Assembly (NCBI RefSeq): GCF_001949145.1 | Contig: NW_019091533.1 | Location: 346,765-410,764 of the forward strand | DNA: 64,000 bases | Origin: Acanthaster planci | Lineage: Eukaryota > Echinodermata > Asteroidea > Valvatida > Acanthasteridae | Direction of reading: 5' to 3' | In this document: piece by piece, positions 59,328 through 64,000 of the stretch | Position numbering within the stretch: the stretch's first letter is position 1 | Layout: the number at the start of each line of letters is the position of its first letter | Program-made: the position numbers and the translations under genes | Notes under the pieces: model-generated | Told to the model about the DNA's origin: nothing | Seen by the model: the letters and a program-made list of their open reading frames with translations, nothing else | Database searches by the model: none

Positions 59328-60535
59328 ATGATAAGTAAAGGGGGCCGAGCATCAACTTAACAGGCGCGGTAGCGTTTGAACTTTCGCTACTGCTGTTTTA
59401 CTTCTGTAAATACCATTCCCAAACCGTATACACCACAAGAAGTATTGGCTGGTAACATGATTTGTCAAGCAAGCTTTTCACGCTTCAACAACTTTTCGCT
59501 TAAGCAACGCTATGAAATTGGCCCCAGTCTAATGGGTGTTACGGGGTGATCATCGATCCAGTGTGCCACACAGCGTGCCTTGACTACAGGCCATAGTCTG
59601 GTGAAGGTAGTTTGCCAGCACCGTCGCTCTCAACATCGCGTACGGTAACGTACCCATGATCTTTGGAGATCAAAGAAAACTAAAGAAACACATCTTATTT
59701 AATTTAAAAGAAGGTACAGGTTTAATTGATAAAATACAGGAAGTTTATAAAACTGCAAGAATTCACCAAAAGGAAAACAGGGTATCAATACACAAATTTG
59801 GAGACGGAAGTCGTTACCAAATACCAGTTTCAGTGGCCAGAAAGTGAACATGCCAATCATAACAAACAAGCAAAAGCTAACAACAATGTTAATATAATGA
59901 AAATATCTCCAAAGGCCGTGTTTATACAAACACTGATCCTTAGATACACGATTTGTGACGCTTTATATGGAAACTATATTTCACAACCCAAAATGTACTT
60001 CTGTGAACTTTCTGTATACCGAGGGAACTGTTGCTGTGATGCTCTTGTTGCTCGTCGCCCAGCACCCACACAGGCAACATTTTGTGAAGGAGATATGTTG
60101 TGCGTCTACAGCGATAGACGCGCAAAGCATTATGGGTTACTTGCTGTCGTAATCGACGCAGGTATTGGTAGTGCGCACGTGTCACGTGCACACGGAAAGC
60201 TTGACCCTTGTTAATATTTAAATGAACTCTGTCCAATGAGTGTTCGGCTACACATGCGGCGTGATTTGTCCTTTCCGGTGCAATATGTGCGGATGATGAG
60301 CGACGAGCGAATGATGTTCCTCTAGAAAGACACTGTTTTGCGCTTATTCCAAAATTTGGATGTTTCTGCTAGAAACTTTTTTTTGTGATGCTGTTATTTG
60401 CTCATTAAAAAGTGAATATCTACAGAAAAGATAAATGGTGGCAACTTATCCAAACATTATTTGGCACGTTTAGTGCTGCAATACATATGCCCGTTACACC
60501 TTGAAGATGAATGTAGAAATTATTATTACCAAAAT
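59328..60535. other. Intergenic, no gene recognised
   Basis: The longest frame (59726-60214) starts without ATG context, has low-complexity Asn/Lys content and no family resemblance; I do not annotate it. Confidence 0.4.
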
Positions 60536-60801
60536 GGTTCACTTGGGAGACATTCCCATAGGAACGTGCACATAATTTTTCAAATTTTAACGTCCCATAA
60601 TTCAATATTCCCTAATCCGATCTTAACCAAACTTTGCATGTTTTGCTTTCAGACCGTAATCTATCATCTCTCAAAATGTGGACGATACAAAATTTCCTCC
60701 TTTTGGTAGTTGGAGCATTAGGGAGACATTGAAATGTCTCCCTAATGACCGATGTCTCCCTAATGTTGAAAAATTTACCACAAAATGTCTCCCAAGTGAC
60801 C
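60536..60801. mobile_element. Small MITE with CACTTGGGAGACATT termini
   Basis: GGTTCACTTGGGAGACATT at the left and AATGTCTCCCAAGTGACC at the right are inverted terminal repeats. The inner right part repeats the motif (GGGAGACATTGAAATGTCTCCC) as a hairpin. Confidence 0.7.
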
Positions 60802-61353
60802 TATTTGGAAATATTTGTACATAACAACCAGAACGGCACCGAAGCAGCCTTCAAATAGTGAAATTGAAAATGAACTAGACACGAAGGAAAACTTGACAAG
60901 TATTACAAAACATTTTCTTCATTGCGTAGATCCCCTCAAAGCAAAATTTCATGTGTTCGTTACAGTCATTAATACTGACCTAATTTCTAAAGTAAGTTTT
61001 TCCTAAAACCAGGTGAACAGAAATTGAATTTATCGCCACCTGTCACGTTCAACTCGAGGTATGGGGTCCAAACATCTGTAGAATCAAAACGAAAACAATT
61101 AGCTGAGCACGTATATGGTAAAACGACACCGTCTACACTATTAGGCCTGGAAGTTATTGCATAAATTTGCCAAAACTAATCTGTTGGGAAAAACAAAACA
61201 GACAAAACACAGACAAAACAAAACTAAAAACAAAAACAAACAAACAAAAAACCCACAGTATATTCAAACTCCATATATTTTTGTCATATATTTTTGTACC
61301 TCAGAAATGTACCTTGGCTTCGTTACCTTCTCAATCGTCGCATTGTTCGACGT
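60802..61353. other. 3' flank of peptide gene 2
   Basis: 61005-61120 is similar to 50240-50350, marking the left edge of the duplicated peptide-gene block. A low-complexity AACAAAACAAAC tract lies at 61183-61255. Confidence 0.5.
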
Positions 61354-63525
61354 TTATTTCTTATCTGGAATGCAGTAGCCAGTGAATCTATCTTCAAAGC
61401 AGTGTGTCCCCTTTCGGCACTTGATACGAGAACAGGGCGATCGTTCTGCACGGACATGATTAACACAGAGCCTGATTTCACGAAGCATTACGACTCACAT
61501 GTCATAGTTGTGACAGGCAAATTATGACAATACGGTTGCTCTTGTAAATGATAAATGATTTTAAGTCACTTCCGATGGGTTGAAAACGCCGTTCAATGGC
61601 ATGGCGTAATTACGATGAGTCATTGATCAACCATTGATAAATCACAGGAGAACACTTTCAGCGAGTGCAATCATTCGCAGGCAACCAACAACACACCTAT
61701 GGTCATTTTCAGGTATCAGAGAGTTGTAGGTCTACAAAACCTTCGGGTTGAATTCAACTTCATCCCTTGTGTGGTAGGAATACCGTGTGACCCATGAGAA
61801 ATAGGTTTGCGGGTACACCATGGAATAAATCTCTTTGGGGTGAGGTGTGGCTAACACTCACCGGTTCTTCTAAGAACCACACCTCACCCAAAAGGAGATT
61901 TATTCCATGGTGTACCCGCAAACCTGTTTCTCATGTCTGTTCCACAATGGAAAAGCTTCAAATCTTACTTGTGTGACTCATGATAACTGGGCGATTGACA
62001 GTGGCATGCAGCTTAAGAGACAGTCCATGAGGTCTTGCTTTACATATTTAAAAAGCACATTTAACCCCATTTCTCGAATACTTAGTTTCATTCTTTAATA
62101 AAATATATGTTTTTTCTCAACCAGGTTTTAATTTTGACATACAGTATTTATTACACTCTTTCTTTATGCTAAGATCAGTCAGTGTCTGAACCATTGAAAC
62201 CTGTCCCTTTGGGCGTTCTGAAAAGCAGATAGGGAGATGGTGTTTATTGCTCTTACCTTCCAGTTCATCCATTTTATCAACGAGCTCAGTCAGAAGATCC
62301 CTTAACGTTAGGTCCTCTGTTTAAAGAACCAAGAAGAAGATAAAAAAGGCTTTGACGTCCCTTTAACGGTTACTTTATATAGAGCGTTTGTGTTACTAGA
62401 CAACCCCGAATTAAGGCTTTCATCTTTACACTGGTCTGAATCCAAGCTCAGCCTGATGGCTTCGCTCTGCCATCGAGTAAGCACCGTGCAAGCCATGCTT
62501 GAAATGACCGTCCATCTTTCAACCCCCCCCTGCACTGTTGGCAGACTGGAGTGAAGTAAGTCTGCATCCGAATCTGTTGTCTATGAGCTAGGTCTAGGGT
62601 TTCCTTCCATTGGAAATACACGGTGACGCGCAGACAATAGACCCGGCCGTACAGCCCTGGAATCCTGTTTCGGCCACAGCCCAATTCAGTCTCCGTCTCC
62701 AAGTGTGCTGAGGCAGAAATCGGCTCTTCTTTATCGTCTTTGGCAGAGAACAATTTCAGGAATGGACTCTAGAGCCAAAGTTAAAATGTGTGGAATTGTG
62801 CTTGGGCAAGGAGGCCGCATAGCATTGATAAGTGAAAATGTAACCGAACATTGACAGGTTTCATTTATCCTTTATTGCAATTTTTCAGTGCACAGTTTAC
62901 ACATAACAACACTGTGAGTGGGACATCTGGGGGATTTTTAAAGGTTTACAACTTTTTGCTGGAAGTAGTTACAGCGTTTCCTTCGTCCCCACCTTTTTTC
63001 TCTGCTGGATCAAAGCGCTTGTACGTGTCAGCAAATTCACCTATCATAAAAAAAATTAACGAACAGTTAATGCATTGAAATACTATCCACGAGGGCCGAA
63101 TTGCTTCATGTTTTTGTTTTTTTATCCACATTTTCTTGGACCTATACTTTTTTGTTTTGCTCTATCTCTCTTGCTCTGCACGAGGACCTTTCGTTGTGGG
63201 GATGTGCATATTGTTCCATAGCCAGTACGCTGAAGGAGTTAGCCAGCCACAGATAATGCGTAGGCTTTAATACATGTATGGTAACAGTTGTCTTTAGAAT
63301 TCATAGTTACACTCCTTCCTTTTCCTTCACACCAGCATTAGGCATCGACAATTACATATTACATGTTGAAAATAAAATTTGAAAAGAAACTCCAAAGCGT
63401 GAAAGAGATACGTGACCTGACTCGTGACTCGAGTCAAACTTAAAGCTTGACTTACGTTCACGGAATCCTGAGGCAGCGGCATAGCCGACCACAACAAGCA
63501 GGACAACAAGCACGAGGCTTCTCAT
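61354..63525 (-). CDS. Small secreted cysteine-rich peptide precursor 2, 4 exons
   Basis: Minus-strand exons: 63525-63456, 63040-62993, 62316-62257, 61445-61354 (TAA). All introns are phase 1 with AG/GT borders; 89 residues. Exon 1 encodes a signal peptide (MRSLVLVVLLVVVGYAAA, then SGFRE). Exon 2 encodes a short charged propeptide (REFADTYKRFDPAEKK). Exon 3 encodes the conserved EDLTLRDLLTELVDKMDELE helix. Exon 4 encodes ERSPCSRIKCRKGTHC and GYCIPDKK with C-x4-C-x5-C-x8-C. Exon sizes 48 and 60 equal those of the paralogue. The tribasic cleavage site of precursor 1 is reduced to ER here, so processing may differ. The mature part is basic between the second and third Cys, compatible with an antimicrobial or signalling peptide, but function is unknown. 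A terminal AATAAA overlaps the stop codon. A large hairpin lies in the last intron. Confidence 0.72.
61793..61935. repeat. Large hairpin (arms about 58 bp), hairpin repeat family copy C
   Basis: Left arm 61793-61850 and right arm 61877-61935 are near-perfect reverse complements (sharing GGTTTGCGGGTACACCATGG). The loop contains a second small hairpin, GGTTCTTCTAAGAACC. The right arm matches the sequence after the hairpin at 44414. It sits in the last intron of peptide gene 2. Confidence 0.85.
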
Positions 63526-63735
63526 TGTGTCTATGAATTAGGTAATAAGCAAAATTTAAAAAGGATAAGGGGTAAGGTGTCTGTAACCGAAAGACATCAT
63601 TATTTTCTTACGCCTGGCTACGAATAATCACTATTGACATGTGTGTGCGTCCATCATTTAATACCGAAGCCACATGCAAAAAACCAACGGATATACACTT
63701 AGACCCACCTGCGTAGATAGCATTCTGTAAAGCTG

Positions 63736-63743
63736 TATTTATA
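63736..63743 (-). promoter_or_regulatory. TATA box candidate of peptide gene 2
   Basis: TATAAATA on the minus strand, about 215 bp upstream of the start codon. An acceptor-like AATTCATAG lies 4-5 bases before the ATG, so a 5' UTR intron could explain the distance. Confidence 0.45.
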
Positions 63744-64000
63744 GGGGAACATTTAGACCAAATTTCCGGGGATGGGCCGAGAGAGGCAACAGAGGATATC
63801 GGGAAGTTTCCAAAAAAAGGACAACTTTTTGTTTGAGTTCTCCTCTTCCCCAGAGCTTGGTTAGCAGAGAAGCTCCAAATGGCATTTCAGCGAGTTCAAA
63901 ATACAGAGGACTAATATATCCATTTGAAATATTGTATTGTTCATATTAAAGTGATTAACATAAGTAGGGGACCTATTAATAATGCACATATCCTGAATCG
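63744..64000. other. Window end, upstream of peptide gene 2
   Basis: Nothing recognised. Confidence 0.4.

Noticed and set aside
59726-60214. 162-codon plus-strand frame
   Set aside because: No ATG at the start, Asn/Lys-rich, no recognisable domain and no splice context; likely chance.

Overview
This is a eukaryotic, intron-rich window with two assembly gaps (9276-10145 and 39899-40002). The gene families, phase-1 introns, abundant TACATGTA and AGGCCTA words, tRNA-derived SINEs and fold-back elements suggest a marine deuterostome invertebrate. An echinoderm such as a sea star or urchin is my best guess, but a hemichordate or lancelet is not excluded. All gene models were built by hand from splice sites, reading phase and comparison among paralogues.

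Layout. (1) 2054-8868, plus strand: an eight-exon gene for a calcium-independent phospholipase A2-gamma (PNPLA8-like) protein of about 832 residues with intact catalytic Ser and Asp. (2) 8869-15028: intergenic sequence with a gap, SINEs, a hairpin repeat and a non-autonomous transposon. (3) 15029-43832, plus strand: a tandem array of five monocarboxylate-transporter-like (SLC16/MFS) genes, here called A to E. All share one plan: exon 1 (N-tail and TM1), a 141-bp exon 2, a large exon 3 (840-873 bp) and a short exon 4 (TM12 and tail), with every intron in phase 1. B/C and D/E look like the closest pairs, and E has no recognisable exon 4. (4) 43833-50486: no gene recognised; holds a 1.16-kb fold-back element. 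(5) 50487-63525, minus strand: two paralogous genes, almost invisible as ORFs, for small secreted precursors ending in a four-cysteine module (C-x4-C-x5-C-x8/10-C). They are assembled from mini-exons that are all symmetrical phase 1-1. This pair is the most interesting undescribed item I found. The DNA between them is rich in inverted-repeat elements and palindromes.

The lipase is probably a housekeeping mitochondrial or peroxisomal enzyme. The transporter array is a lineage-specific expansion with signs of gene conversion and transposon intrusion. The peptide pair looks like a young tandem duplication with variable propeptide exons. I see no functional link among the three blocks beyond proximity.
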